Assembly: GCA_030686995.1 (NCBI GenBank) | Contig: CM060708.1 | Location: 255,610,044 to 255,674,043 of the forward strand | Direction: 5' to 3' | Length of the DNA stretch: 64,000 bases | DNA from: Artemisia argyi | Lineage: Eukaryota > Streptophyta > Magnoliopsida > Asterales > Asteraceae | In this document: piece by piece, positions 1 to 13,615 of the stretch | Position numbering within the stretch: position 1 is the stretch's first letter | How the letters are laid out: the number at the start of each line of letters is the position of its first letter | Made by a program: the position numbers and the translations under genes | The notes under the pieces: generated by a model | Told to the model about the DNA's origin: nothing | The model's input: the letters and a program-made list of their open reading frames with translations, nothing else | Database searches by the model: none

Positions 1-929
1 CTACTTACAACTTGTCATTTGAAGCTCAAAGGTGACACATCATTTTAGCAACTTTCATAACTAACCCCTTCACTAACAACAATTTACTCATTTGAGGCAT
101 ATCACTTACAACTTTATTTTTTTATTCAAATTTTTAAATAAATTAAATTCATTTCATTAAAAATAAAAATATATTCCATTCAAATAATAGAAATAATATT
201 TTTTATAAAAAAAAAATAGTTAAAAAAAATACAGAACAATACAAATCTAAACTGAATATATAAGTGGGCCAACTAGACCCACAATATTATGACCATAACC
301 CACATTCCATTAAAAAAAATCTTCTTCTTCTTCTTTATACCTACTGTACACAAATCACACACACACACTTAAACCCAAAAACATAAATTGATTTTATAGA
401 TCAGAAAAAAAGAGAAAGTAATTACCCCTGCAAAACCTGACATTTTCAGAAACTAAGCCTCATCGTGCAGACGAGGAGGGCTCAACTGGCGAATAACGGG
501 GGGGGGGGGGGGGGGGGGTGCAGTGGCCAGGGCTTCACGCTGGACTGGCGAGGCTGATGACGAGCTGCACCCAGTGCTCTAAGGTTATGAATCTTATGAG
601 TTATGACCCGTTTTAAAGCAAACTCTTTTAGCGATAATTTTAGCTATATATCACACAATAAACACACAAATGCAACTAACATGTTTTAAACAGGAATTAA
701 ACTCACTCAATCACTTGGTTTAACCATGAATAATATGTAGCTACTAAATTTAAGTATTAAAATTAAATTGTGACCACTATACTTATATGGATTAATTTCA
801 TATATTACCATATTTTTATAATTAATTTAATATATATTTAAAGTGCAAGTATTAAATGAATAATGTATAATGTTTTTAATGCATATTTGAATATATATGG
901 AATTCCCAACTAAAACGAGTGGAGGTATA
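1..929. other. AT-rich intergenic DNA with a 21-G run
   Basis: No open frame or splice-consistent coding stretch is visible here. The segment is very AT-rich, with a CTT/TTC microsatellite near 320-335. A homopolymer of 21 G lies at 498-518 inside an otherwise GC-richer patch (about 460-580). That patch differs in base composition from its surroundings and may be a separate insertion, but I do not recognise it. Confidence 0.6.
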
Positions 930-1445
930 AAATTGCCCTATTATATGGATTAAGTGATGACGTATAGTTCGCACTCGGGTCATGAACCCGACCAATGGAT
1001 ATTACTAATACCAAAGCCCATCACGCGTGGGCAATCATGATAAAGCTTTACAAAGGCCCAAATTCGAATCTATTATTTATGGTATTGATATAGGATCTCT
1101 TATTTATGGGATAAGGATCAAGGGACCGAATAAGTTGGGATACGCTGAAGGGTAAGGAACACGAAACCAACAAGGATTTCGTGTGTATATAAAGGGCATC
1201 TCGGCTCTCATTAAGGTATCATTTGATAACTCTAACTCTTCACTAAAACCCTAAAACCGATTACTTACTCTTACACCGGAGGATAATCGTGGGAGACAAT
1301 CCCACGGTAAGCATAACGGTGTTTTTGTTCTCTTAATGCACAGGTCTCAGCTTCAAGATCCAATTGATACGGGAATAGAAATCCAAACAAGGAACGCCAA
1401 ACTTTTGTATCAACATTAAGAATTAAGGATTTTACTAACATATAA
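930..1445 (+). mobile_element. Probable LTR-retrotransposon LTR remnant
   Basis: The stretch has the layout of a plant retrotransposon LTR. A TATA-like element (TATATAAAGGGC at about 1185) is followed by a leader with CACTAAAACCCTAAAACCG and a stem-like GTGGGAGACAATCCCAC at about 1289-1305. No gag or pol coding sequence follows, and I could not define a second LTR or target duplication, so this is probably a solo LTR or fragment. The call rests on promoter-like layout only. Confidence 0.4.
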
Positions 1446-2839
1446 CAAGTGAATAATGGGCAGATGTTAGAGATCTTAATGAACTTGTTATTCTCTTTTA
1501 TGTCACAATATGCATTAAATAAAACCAAAAATTACTACAATTTAATTAACTAATTGTTTCTTTATTTATATACCCTTAACGTATAAGTAGGTGTGACATG
1601 TTAGCGAAACCTGTTATAAGTGATCTACGACCACTTATCACATACTTCAGATTATTTTCGACACATTTATATTATACATAGCTTATTTTTTTATTTTTTA
1701 TTTTTTTTGAGATACAAAAATTTATGTTGTTGTAAAATAAGCTTAAAAAGGTAAAAATTTATGTTGTTGTATTATAAGTTACTACGAGTACTCTGTTAAG
1801 ATAAACAACATATCGATCTTAGCAAACAAAATAGAAGTATAGTGAACCAAATGTCTCAACTATCTAAGGTAGACAATTTAACTTTCAATAACGTTATAAA
1901 TCTAATGGTCGAAGAAAACTATGTGAAGTATCAAAAAGAGTAGATGAAGAAGATTGAGGGGTGTATATGTGATAAAAGAAAAAGTGGATTGGGAATTGTT
2001 ATAATGGATACTGGCAATAGGTAAATGCAGGGGTAGGGAAAGGGGTAAGGATATGAGAGGACAGGGAGTGATAGCGGGGAAGACTGCGGGGAGGGTGGAT
2101 CCCCGCACGGGAACACCGCCGCCTCGCGGGGAACCCCGCACGAGGAGAGCTTTTGCGGGAGATTTTCACGCATGCGGGGAAGGAAAAAGTGAGGAAAAAG
2201 AGACGTTGGGGAAGGAAAAAGTGAGTGAAGGGTGAGTGAATGTGTCGCCCCCAAAAATGAAGTGAGTGAAGAGTGAGTGAAGGAAAAAGTGAGAGATGAT
2301 GTGGCGGAATGGGATTGGTTGTGAGTGAGTGAAGGAAAGGGGATTGAGTGGAGCACTCCCCCACCCTGATGACGATGTTGAATGAATGAATGAAAGCATA
2401 GACAGATAAGGTAAGTTTGTTCAATAAAAAAAAACGACAAATATGGTAAGTTATGGAAATTGCTTAATTACTCATCTTTCTAGTCACCTTGATGCCTATT
2501 TCCTTACATATATAATTCCAACACAAAGAAACAAGAAAAAAAAAAAAAAAAAAAAAAGGCGTATTTTACCTTTTTCTTTATAATAAGGTATTTTAAAATA
2601 ACACGAAGAGGAATTTACATACATCCACATATACATATCAATATTAACATATTTTCTCAAACATACGTTTTTAATATATGATGTACAAGGCTATTAAAGC
2701 AATATGTCGAGAAATATATAAATAATAATGTATATCGGGATGTATGTAAAATGCCCCGAACACAAAATGGTCATTCCTTTGGTTGCACCTCGGACGAACG
2801 ACAGGTGCGACGACCTGTCCAACTAGAAAATGACACGTG

Positions 2840-2879
<40 letters not shown>

Positions 2880-4861
2880 TTTGTTTTGGTCCCAAGAAAG
2901 AAGTACGACAGGTACGGCGATTTTTTTTTCGCTAGGTTAGCTTCGATTTGACAAGAGACTATATGGTTCATACTACTTTCAAGGTTAAGATTGTGACTCT
3001 CTACATCTCTTATATAATAAGAGACTTCCAAAAAAAAAAAAAAAAAAAAAAGACCAATGAGTGTGCATCATTCTGTCTACGTGGCAAAATTGAACATTCT
3101 ATTAGCCAATAAAGTCAAAATTGAAGCTCAATTGGGTCGAACTATTTAATTTTCGTCTAATTTTTAAAATGTGCCAAAAAAACATTTGCGCCAATTTTGT
3201 GAAAAAAAACTTTAGAATTGAAATGGTACTTAACAAAAATTTAGTTGTTAAATTTTAAAAATAAATATACTTATCGGTTTTAATGTTTTTAATAACGTTA
3301 TGAATTTAATAAATGCCTATAAACATTATACCCTTATACTTTATATATTTTTTTTTAAAAAAAAAGAAAAATAAAAAAAGAAAGAAAAAAGAACAACAAT
3401 ATATTGTTGTTATTTATAAATATTTGAGTATGGATACCAGAGTGTCATATCAGGCAGGGGTCAGGTTATACTAACATGAGAATAAGTTGGAAGGATACCA
3501 TAGTGCTAAGTGGTGGCGTATCTTGGGTGCTAGTTATGTTGTTTTGGGGGAAAAAATAAGTTGGAAGGAATGCGTTTACCTGATAATTAGCCAACCTTCT
3601 GGTTTTCTCTGTGAGTTATTCTATGTAAGTCGATACTGCTGGCATGACCTGGATGTAGTGAACCCTTCTCCCTAATGTATCTAGCACTATGTCTTTTATT
3701 AGATACCAGTGTTGTGAAGTCATCAACCCGAGACTATACCCAAGCCCTCTCTGAGCTACACTGACCTCTGGTTTCTTGAGCTGGTCTGACTTGAGGATTT
3801 GACATGAGAACTTGATGTTCGTCTAGGGACTGCGTGGGCCCCTCTTGGAAGAAAGTTGTATGCAAGTTGACATGGTCATTCGTTGCATGCACCTCTAACG
3901 GTTGTTTTCTTGTGAGGCTTCTTGATGGTTGGTGTTCCTCATTTTTGAGTACTTGTCGACCTTCCTCTGAGTGAGTGTGGTCGTCCACCTGGATGGGTCC
4001 GAGGCGGTCATTGGTTATGTCCAAAATTTGAGGGGTTGTTCGTTGAAAAACTTATGCAACAATGTAAAAAAAATAATAATAAAAAAATAAATATTAAAAT
4101 AAAAAATCGAGATTTTTGAGTGAAAATGTTCGACAAATTTGCGGCTATTTCGTATCATGTCCCCACGGATGGTGTCATGTTTACGTATGGCATGTAAATC
4201 GGTTTAAAAGAAGGGATGGTAATAGTTTGTTGTTTGGTTTCCTGTGTAGAACGGTAAGGACCCAATGAGAATTATAAGGATCAGAAAGCTTGGGTAACAC
4301 TTTAACAAAGACCACACTTGACTATCATGAAACATTTTTGCCCAATTGTATGAAACTTGTGAAGTTATGTCTGTTGCCTTCTATTTATAGAGAGGCAATT
4401 AGGGTTTAGAGATAAACTCTTGAGAGATGATCAACGGCTGTGGAGTAGCTAGGTGTTGATCATCTAGAGAGCAGACAAAGAGGACAAATGGCCCTTTCTC
4501 CTTGGCTCGTTTAAGAGAGTGTTCTGCTTCCTATTTTATTAGTCGTGTGTTCCCCAATGTGCTATGTCAGACACGTATGTCTAAACCGTTAGGGACAATT
4601 GTCTCTTGCACATGTACTATGTGGCTGGAAAGTGTACTAGGCCTAGCTCGGCCTGGGTTTACATAGATATTGTCATGACTGACTCGCGAACTCTTGGTAT
4701 GTGGGCTTGATTCGATCATGTGGTTAGTGAGCTTGGGCCACTAGCAATGATACACTATCAGATCATGTGCAAATCAGAGTGTTTTAGCTGCCGGTTAAGC
4801 ATTTTTTTAACTGCCAGTTGGATTTACCCAACCTCCTGTTAAGTGGTGTTCAACTTAAAAA

Positions 4862-4863
<2 letters not shown>
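1446..4863. other. Non-coding repeat-rich DNA
   Basis: No supportable gene. A GC-rich patch at 2070-2190 contains short inverted GCGGGG/CCCCGC segments. Poly-A runs occur at about 2535-2557 and 3031-3050, and a TTA microsatellite at 2841-2877. The stretch from about 3430 to 4760 has unrelated, less AT-rich sequence with a TATAAATAG box on the minus strand near 4382-4390, preceded by a CCCTAATTG leader-like stretch. It could be the promoter end of a retroelement reading leftward, but no protein domain supports that. The longer open frames here have no recognisable domains. Confidence 0.5.

Positions 4864-4949
<86 letters not shown>
4864..4949. repeat. (TA)n microsatellite
   Basis: About 85 bp of uninterrupted TA dinucleotides, flanked by AT-rich DNA. 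Confidence 0.95.
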
Positions 4950-4951
<2 letters not shown>

Positions 4952-7768
4952 AAAAAAGGTTTTAGGTTTTTGGGCATTTCACATGCACGTGTTTCAAAAC
5001 TAGTTTAGTAAAATGTGGTTTGTCGGATATCGTCAATTTTATGCTTATTTATTAGTTGTTCGTATAGAATTTCGGTATTTAATAGGTTATATTTGTGATT
5101 ATAGGTTCTTTTGATGCATTTGAGGATACTTCATAGAAAAGTTGAGGAAATGATGTGAAATGGTGTAAAAGATATCAAATGAAGATTAAGGGGAAATGGA
5201 TTGAAAAAATCAAGTTTATTATTGGTTTTAGATGAAGGAATACTTATGAAATGTTGAATTAAGAGTTATAAGTTGATAAAGAATAGATCATGAAAGAATC
5301 AAATGGTGAAACGAAGCATTGATCAAGAATTCCTATTAATGTGACTTGTCAAAAAGTTGTTTTTGTATTTTGGCCATAATTTTCTCATACGAACTCCTTT
5401 TGGGTGATTTAAAAAGCCACTCAATGAAAAATGGAGTTTTACAACTGTCGTATCTTGAACTTAGCGTAAAACCAAAGAAATTGGAGAATATATTATTTTT
5501 TAAAAATCCGTAAAGTTAGATCTTGTTAGTCAACGTTGCAATTTTTCAAAAGTAGCAATGTTTGATGTTGCTTGTCAAATCTTGCGAATTTATAAGTATA
5601 GCGGTCTTTTTTTATTTAAAAATAAAAAGAAAAAAAAATTGAGTGTGTGGTGAAAAACATTTGTAAAATTAGTTATGTTTGTTATTTTTTCAAATTTCAT
5701 TGTGGATTTTTTTATTTCCTTATGAAAAACGTAACCGTTGGATTTAGGAAGAAAACCCTGGCTTCCAAAGTTAAGAAAACGAGATTTTAGGGTCATGGTT
5801 AAAGCCTTAAAGCATCAGTCTGCCTATATGGAAACTCATGGGCCATGTTATTATTAAGGTTGGCCCACCTACCAATTTTCTCTTTATGTGTACTAACGTG
5901 TCTACGTTCTTACATAGGACGAGCTACCTTACTATTTACTCTATTATTATTACATCAGTACATTTAAAGTTATAAAATATAAATAACACTCGGGACCTAC
6001 TTTTGGACCTTGCTACTTTAAACTAGTTAATGTAATTACTGTACTAATTTACATTTGGCCCGCCTAAAGCTACCATATAGTGTCCGAAATTATGTACTAA
6101 TAAGGCGAGGTACACCCCCCTATTCAGTAGTATAATAAATTAATACAACACATTTTAGATTTTGTTAGTCGAGATTTTCTTGAATGATGTCGGCAATCCA
6201 ATCAGATTTTTTTTCCTTCATTTTTCCTTCTTTAAATAATTTACGAAAAAGCTAGACGAATACTTGTACAAAACGACGATATATATAGTCAAATAATTAC
6301 ACTTGTGAAATTGTATTTTAATGTAATATTTGATACAATACTTACGAGTTCAATTTGTACTAATTACAAGAAAAAAGCCTATGGTAATGAATGAAAAATA
6401 ATAAAAGTTTGAAGATTAAACAATATTTAAATTACTAATTTAGTTGTAGATGTTACAATTTTTAATCAAATGTATTTAAAACTTGCTATTACTGTAATTA
6501 AAGCGGTAATTTAGGCAAAATATTTTACTAAATTTTAAGTCATTTTCAGTTTCAAGAATTATACACTCTTTATAAGTAGTAAAGATGATATATCTTTTAA
6601 TTTTTCTGTCTACAAATCTTTATAATTAAATGTGTTATTAGTTAATTGGAATGTAATAAAATCAGGTCAACTTACTCATCTTATAAATTCAAGACATGTA
6701 TCGGTAAAAATGTTTTTAGAAATATTATTACTGAGTTTATGGCATTGCTTTTATTTTAAGGTTTTGCTAATAACATCCTTAAGGGTTGTTGTTAAGAAGT
6801 GAATTTTTATTACATGATTAAAATGAATGATTATGATTGGATGAAAATTCAGAAAAAAGCGGAGACAATCCCTAAATATACGGATTTACAACAAACACTT
6901 GATTTTGATTGGATGATTTAGTTTTCTATAGCCAATTGTAATAAAAATTCATTTCTTAACTACAGCCCTTAAGGCTGTCATTAGCAAAATAATAAAGACA
7001 ATTTAGTCTATAATATAATAATCCAAAAATTGTCTATAATTCAGATGCAAGTTATCATTAGCGAGTACAAAATTTTCATCAAAGGTGCAACTACAACCGA
7101 CATGTATTTCTTGCAGTTACATTTCGAGTTGAGATTCTCTAAAATCCTCATTAACAAAAGAAATATCAGGTCTCACAGTTTTGTATGTAAAGAAACATGA
7201 CTAATCATATTCAAAGTAATTTGAAAGAATCTCAAATCCTTATTACATTCCTAACCAAGATCATTGCAAATTTGTAATGCTTGTAATTAGAATAGTCAAA
7301 GAGTTATCACTAGTTTGCCGTTTTGTATTTATAGCTTTGTATGTGTGGGTTAAGATTCATAAAGAGTCTATCTATTACTAGTTGATTCGTGAGTTGCTAA
7401 GGATGATATATATGTATCTCTTTATAGCAATCTAGAACAGCGGTATGTAGTAATGCCCAATGCTGACCTAGGGATTTCACATTTAGACGTTCTTTCTTGA
7501 CTTTCTTGGTTTAACTTAGGTTATTAATTAATATGGTTCTTTTTTGTTATTTGAAAAACAAACGGCACGTCGGCAACAGTTTTTTTTTTTTTTTTTTTTT
7601 TTTAGTTGAGTTTCGTAGGCTTAATTTGGTTTTAAACGTGGACCACCTTAGATTGTCTAGAATTCTAGATATTGCTATGTGTTTTCTTAACGAATTTTAG
7701 GACGCAAATACTTCATATTTATTCTCCTCTTTGTTGTTTTTTTGTTCATATTAATAACTAGTACAATG

Positions 7769-7769
<1 letters not shown>
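4950..7769. other. Intergenic DNA, nothing coding seen
   Basis: AT-rich intergenic sequence without open frames of note. A 24-T run lies at 7580-7603. Two inverted segments near 6770-6850 and 6910-6985 (TTAAGGGTTGTTGTTAAG and CTTAACTACAGCCCTTAAGG) look like the ends of a MITE of about 215 bp, but I could not fix its borders or target duplication. Confidence 0.5.

Positions 7770-7851
<82 letters not shown>
7770..7851. repeat. (TA)n microsatellite
   Basis: About 80 bp of pure AT/TA dinucleotide repeat. Confidence 0.95.
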
Positions 7852-7857
<6 letters not shown>

Positions 7858-8656
7858 TTAGCTTTTCATTAAAAATATGTATCGGTAATATCATAAAAGG
7901 AGAGGGGCCGCATGTCAATCATGTCATCTACTACTTATAGTAAACTTGTACCATACACAAGATTCCTATTATAAGCTTATAAAAAATTTTAAGGTCCCAA
8001 AACAAACAAAAATATCTTGAGTCCCCTTCATTTATGCCAATATTGGAATCTTATGTTTTGTTTTCAAACTGTTGGAAAGATCCTCTTTTCATGTCATTTC
8101 ATTTAGACAAAAATACATCATTGGTCCCTATACTTGTCAAAAAAACCACCGGCACAAAACTTAAGATTTTCGTCGCCGAAAGTTCAAAACTTGTTTTGAG
8201 GGTATACTCGTTATATGTCATAAAATTCCATTATCCGTTTTGTTATGAGGGTATACTCGTCTTTTTAGCGTGACGAATTTCTCTCTCTCTCGATGTACTA
8301 TGTAGCAGACTTCTAATATATTTTTCCGCTACTATGTCTAATATAACTAAGCCGTGTACTCATTGGTCATCCCCAAACTTGTTTTGAAAGCTTACCCAAA
8401 AAACCTAATGCAGTGTCAGTCATGAAATCTAATAATATAAGTGAGATATTAACAAGCCCCAACCTTGGATTTACTCAATGGCAAATTAGAGAACAACCAT
8501 TATTTGATGACCATGAGAAAGAGCAAAACTCTGCAATCAGAAGATATGATAAGTGTTTTTTTTTGGTGATAATCATTTTCACTGATATGTTTGTACGATT
8601 GTTTAAGGTATTTTTCTTTTAGATAAGATAATCGTAACAATGTTTTGTTATGTGTT

Positions 8657-9750
8657 TCAATAGCTGGTCGATCGAGTTCGTTTAGCATGAGGTTTGATCA
8701 CAATTGTACATTCAGAAACTGACCAGGTAGAATATACGAAGGATGTAAGGAATGTCTTGTTGATTATGTTGATATGAATGAGGTAACTGTTGATGAAATA
8801 GATGCACTCGTGACCGAAATTGGTTATACTGAAGGACAAACCTATTACTACTGTGTTAAGCCTGGTAGTACGTTGGATAATGGCTTGTTTAGTTTTCGTG
8901 AAGTTATGAATCTTGAGTTGTTGAAAAGACATTGTCAAAGACCAAAAGTTGACAGATGTTTATATAGAAATAGGTAAGACAAGATTAGAGTTGTCTGAAA
9001 TGTCCCTACAATCAATTAAGACTGTATTTAGGGAGATGGATGAAGAAAGTAGAAAAGTAGCTAGTGCTGCTATTCAATCATGTTGTAGACGATTAGTTTT
9101 AGATGACCTTAATAATTAGCCCGTACTAGAGCCTTTTATGCAACTAACACAACTATCTATGGACGTCAATTATATTGAGGAATCTAGCCAATTGCCAGAC
9201 ATTGAGCCTGTATTTTCAACCCTTGACATGTCCTATGCCAGCCGACCAGTTGATAACACTGATCCTGCATTATTACTTATTGATGAGGACAAAATTATTC
9301 AAAGCCTGACAATTTTGAGGTTAATCTGTTTCAAGTGACTCAAGATAAGCAGTAAGAGAAAGTAGGAAGAGCATTTGTTGATGGCAATAATAGGTTTGAG
9401 GAGCCTGATGTTGATGTCACTCTGTTCCGAATGACTCAGACTAGTGACTTAGGATAAGCAGTCACTTTGCCAGCCGACCTATTGATAACAGTGATCCTGC
9501 ATTAGTACTTATTGATGAGGACAATAATATTTATGAGCCTGATAATTTTGAGGTTAATCTGTTCCAAGTGGCTCATGATAAGCAGTTAGAGAAAGTAGGA
9601 AGAGCATTTGTTGATGGCAATAATAGTTTTGAAGAGCCTGATGTTGATGTCACTCTGATCCGAGTAATTCAGACTTGTGACTTAGGCAATGTAGGTGATG
9701 ACTCAATTCTGGCAAATGAAGAGAATAGTTGTCAGGAGAATGATGTATAA
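8657..9750 (+). pseudogene. Decayed PB1-like-domain (Mutator-type) gene
   Basis: Translation in shifting plus-strand frames gives a recognisable relic. It begins MRFDHNCTFRN, then a stop, then PGRIYEGCKECLVDYVDMNEVTVDEID as two adjoining pieces, followed by TEIGYTEGQTYYYCVKPGS and the run ending LLKRHCQRPKVD (8691-8977). This resembles the N-terminal PB1-like region of Mutator-derived plant proteins that I know from composite genomes. In-frame stops (for example before PGRIYEG and after LYRNR) and frame changes break it. After about 9130 the sequence reads as an acidic, low-complexity region carrying a 232-bp tandem duplication. No zinc finger or DDE transposase core follows. The start is undefined. 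It is probably a fragment left by a Mutator-like element, and family assignment is by recall of conserved phrases. Confidence 0.6.
9241..9704 (+). repeat. 232-bp tandem duplication inside the relic
   Basis: The segment starting GCCGACCAGTTGATAAC at 9241 recurs at 9473 (GCCGACCTATTGATAAC). About 230 bp match with scattered substitutions, including the phrases GATCCTGCATTA, AGAGAAAGTAGGAAGAGC and GATGTTGATGTCACTCTG. The second copy keeps a longer open frame (9568-9750) than the first, which has acquired stops. The duplication therefore predates most of the decay of copy one. Confidence 0.85.
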
Positions 9751-10529
9751 CTTGTTTTGGTCAAATGGCTTAAGCCATTTGGTGTCCACGTGCGAATGAC
9801 ACCACCATTGGCATTACCATAACCCATGATCTTAAGGCTGAGTGTAGTGGTGACTAACATTATCACCGTTAACTTAGTGTCACATCATTTTTTCACTTTA
9901 CCAACAACAAGGTGTAATAAGACAAACAATTTTATCATTTTTTTTTACTTAAACACAAATATACCTAAAAACTTAAATCACACATACAACCCTATCATAA
10001 GTTGGTCGGTCCACAAACCGACTTGTACTTAAAACTTGTCATCAACGCGTGGGTGGGGAGCATGTGTGTTAACATACACACGTCTATGGAAGCATCTATC
10101 ACACCAAGTCTAAATGACACATCATTTTGTAAAATTATGTGATGATATTCTAACATATCTCTTTTAACTATGTAATAATAAGAAAAGAACTTTATAGTAT
10201 GATTAATAATATTATATATCAATAAAATATCATTTATTATTCCAAAATGATTGTCAACGTTTAAATGCGAAGGAAAACTTACTTTTTCATGTAAATGTCG
10301 CATCATTCCACCTTTTTGTCAATAAAATTATTTTTCTCTGAATGGCGAGATTTTATAAAAAAAAAAAAGAAAAAGAAAAAAAAACGAGGCTAGCAAGAAG
10401 CTAGAACCGAGAGCAATTCGAAATACAAGAACGGCGAGATTTTATTGTCAATAAAATTATTGTTTTGTAAAATAAACTTTAATTTGACACAGATAATTAT
10501 CTGTCTTTAAAAAACATTTTCAACATATA
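9751..10529. other. Non-coding DNA, MITE-like
   Basis: No gene. A purine-rich run lies at about 10357-10384. The phrase CAATAAAATTATT occurs twice (about 10319 and 10449), each next to GGCGAGATTTTAT, so roughly 100 bp appear duplicated or symmetrically arranged around that run. Confidence 0.5.
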
Positions 10530-10852
10530 GGCTGTGTTTGGCAACAAGCGTTTTGGAGCATTATGCTCGTTTAAGAGCGATAAGCGACAAGCGGTAAGCA
10601 TTTGCTTGTTTGGTAACATCTCAACAAGCGTTTGAACCATGGCCAACCGCTCAATCTTAAATGCTTCTTGAAGAAGCGACAAGCGGTAAGCTTTTGTTTA
10701 TTTTTACACTTTATAATTTAGTTACAACTACGTTATCAAACACATTTTTAAACAAACAGCTACTGATTACTGTTAACTGCTACTTCTACTGCTTATTGTT
10801 TACTGCTAGTGCTACTGCTTATTGTTACTGCTACGTGTCGCCAAACATAGCC
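10530..10852. mobile_element. MITE with GGCTGTGTTTGGC inverted ends
   Basis: GGCTGTGTTTGGC at 10530-10542 is the perfect complement of GCCAAACATAGCC at 10840-10852 except for one base. Both ends are bordered by ATA, a possible 3-bp target duplication. An internal phrase GCGACAAGCGGTAAGC occurs twice. The roughly 320-bp length and lack of coding capacity fit a miniature inverted-repeat element. Superfamily (hAT or PIF/Harbinger) is unresolved. Confidence 0.65.
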
Positions 10853-11058
10853 ATAAAATGGATTTCTGTAATATCACTATTCGCATAACCTCGATCACCT
10901 ATTATAAAGTGAACATGAAATCCTTTTATTAATTTTGGTTCACTACTAATGAGTCTCAAATAAGGTGATAGTATAGGTGTATAAAATGTGTATCTTATCT
11001 TCTTTTATCGGTATATCTTGGTGAGTTTTATCGGGGATGTATTTTAGCTGCTAAGGGT

Positions 11059-11160
<102 letters not shown>

Positions 11161-11508
11161 CCGTCTTACTTTTACCAGTAAGAGGTGGGCAACCGTTTTG
11201 CCTGTTTGTTTTTTTCTTTTGAGTCAGACCAGTTAGACATATAACATCTTACTTAGTAAGAGGTGAGTGACATGTCTTACTGCCTCTTACTCGATAAGAG
11301 ATTGAAGACTCGTGTTAATATAATATACGGAGTATTTGATAGTTTATTAACTATATAATATTTATGATAAAAAGTCTTTGTTTCATATTTACATAAGTTA
11401 TTTAAATAAATTGCAGAAACGATCATTCGGACAATTATAAAAAAAAAAACAACATTATTTCATTCAGATTTATACTTTCGAGCCACCTCTTACTGGTAAG
11501 ATGTGATA
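11161..11508. repeat. Inverted repeat with TCTTAC/GTAAGA motifs
   Basis: CCAGTAAGAGGTGG near 11176-11189 is mirrored by CCACCTCTTACTGG near 11482-11495. Two further TCTTAC..GTAAGAG palindromes sit between them (about 11249-11300). No coding capacity. It may be a MITE whose left edge has been overtaken by the TA microsatellite; no target duplication was found. Confidence 0.45.
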
Positions 11509-13243
11509 GTCAGATTAATACCTAAAACATATTAATGAAATAAACACACCCTTATGGTAGTTGTTTTTGTTTGGATTTCATCTCTATTATTTTTTGTAGT
11601 TTTTTTGCTATTACTATTAGTGAAAATTTAGACGTTAAAAATAATAAAAATAATAATAATGAGTCTCCAACCATTCAGTTCGTCATACGTTTTATTCAAT
11701 TATTTGCAGTTTATTACGTTTGTATCAAATATATGTGGTACCTCTTCCATTTTCATTACCAAATGGTCCCAACACAATTTATATTTGTGTCCAGTTCATA
11801 GCCCCTTAAACTTGACGTACAAAGTACATTTTACTTGATTTAGTTTTAGTCACCAAAATTAAAGGATTCGTATATATTACAAGTTCTATGTATGGAGTCA
11901 TAATTGGATGATTCTTAATAAATAGGGCTATAGAGCATAGATGCATATGGCGGTCCTATTTGAGTTTCAAATTCTTGGTCAATTTGGTAACGTTTATTTT
12001 AACACATTTCTTAATGAAACCAATCGAACTGTAGTTTCAAACCAACCCGACCAAAACCGGCTTTGTTCGGCCAGTCTCATGTATAGTTTGGCCAGGCGTA
12101 AATGGTGATTTAGGTTTTATGACCATAAATTAACTATATACCGGTTTGAAAAACAGAAAATATATGTTTTTGCTTTTGCTAGTAGTGTACTCTATTAGCG
12201 GAATAGTATAGCAGTAGTATTAATCTATACCTCTCCTAGCATAACTATCTAATTTCTCTTGTACATAACGTGGAAATGGTGTAGGATGGATTTTATGAAC
12301 CAGACCTGAATAACTTTTCTGTAAAGTATTTCAGGTTATTTACATAAATGTTCAAACTTCAAACTATATCAATAACATATAATGTGCTTTTCAGAATACC
12401 AATAAAAATGACATTATTTGTTTGTTTTTTCATTGTAAGTGAGCGATTTTTAAGCTTTTTGCGAAAATATCTTTCTAAGATATGCTTCACGTGTACAAAT
12501 TCAGATCTAAACATAACTCTGAAAAATTGATTAGAAAACGACATTGCAGTTGACGTTTATCTTAGTTAGCTAGTATACTAAAAGAAGATGTACACATTGA
12601 CATGTGTGGCTTAGAGTTAAGTAACACAAATATGAAGCAAGATTCATTCTAGTAGAACATTATAGATACATGATACATGGAATGCAAAGACTAACACTGT
12701 TTGTGAGATGGGTGTCACAAACTTACAATGAATGAAACACCTCTGTAAAGGAAGCATTTGGTTGTCTCAATTCATTGCAAATAAGCTTATGTAGTTTTTG
12801 ATCTTTCCAATTGTGGAAAATAGCTACTATATGGCTGGAAAGTGCAACAACAGACAATTGGAACATGTAATTTAGTTTGTTTAATTAGTACTTAAATTGC
12901 TGTACTAATTTCTTTAATTGCAAAGTTTGTATTCACCTTTGTTTCAATATTTTCTGTTTGTGGAAAGATTGATCATGCATGAACTTGGAAGCAATGTATG
13001 TTGACTCATTGTCACATGGTTGAAGGTCTTTTTTTATCACAAGAATAAGAAAATTAGTAAATTACAAGGCATTCATGCATCATTTAAACCAAACATAGTA
13101 TACATTCAATTATACCACAGTACAATCCTATGTGTGTTTTTGTTTGTCCCTAAGGGATATGAATAAGGAAGAATGGCAGAGTATAATGTAATGATTTTTG
13201 TGGATAATATTATCAACTATAGATACATGCGTTTAACATACGC
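11509..13243. other. Intergenic DNA, nothing coding seen
   Basis: AT-rich sequence. None of the short open frames (for example 11571-11801 or 12348-12530) shows a domain, splice context or compositional change that supports a gene. Confidence 0.55.
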
Positions 13244-13615
13244 ATGCGAAGCCCCTACTACTTACTTTGTTTGATTCAAAAGGCGAACCGCCCCCCAACA
13301 AGTCATATGGGGTGGGGCGCTTGTGATAAGCGGCCTTGGATATTGACGAATTCTAAAAAAAACAAAAAGGGAAAAGTCTGTTATTTTACGAAAATCTTTC
13401 TATCAATAGATAGGAATGAGTGTTCGATATAGGGGATAGAATCCATCTGCTCTCTCTCTCTCTATTTTTCTTCCCTTCTCCTCGTTCCGCCTGGTCACCT
13501 ATTGGGATAGCAGCCTTCGGGCTTTGCATGCCCTTTCTAATAAAGAATTCTGGCTCGGCCCGGGATAGCGCTGGCAACAACAGAAAGGAAGGGGTCCATG
13601 TAGGTGCTACATGAC
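13244..13615. other. Possible organellar (mitochondrial) DNA insertion
   Basis: This block is markedly richer in G and C than the neighbouring DNA. Phrases such as CTGGCTCGGCCCGGGATAGC and AGCAGCCTTCGGGCTTTGC resemble plant mitochondrial intergenic DNA rather than nuclear repeats. It contains a CT microsatellite (13450-13464) and no recognisable gene. The identification is from style and recall; an insertion from the chloroplast or an unknown repeat cannot be excluded. Edges are approximate. Confidence 0.4.

Noticed and set aside
1902..2440. Overlapping Ser/Phe/Pro-rich frames
   Set aside because: They arise from GAGTGA/GGGAGG-rich repeats read on the minus strand.
3734..4024. 96-codon frame with hydrophilic composition
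   Set aside because: No recognisable domain, no splice partners, and it lies in repeat-like DNA.
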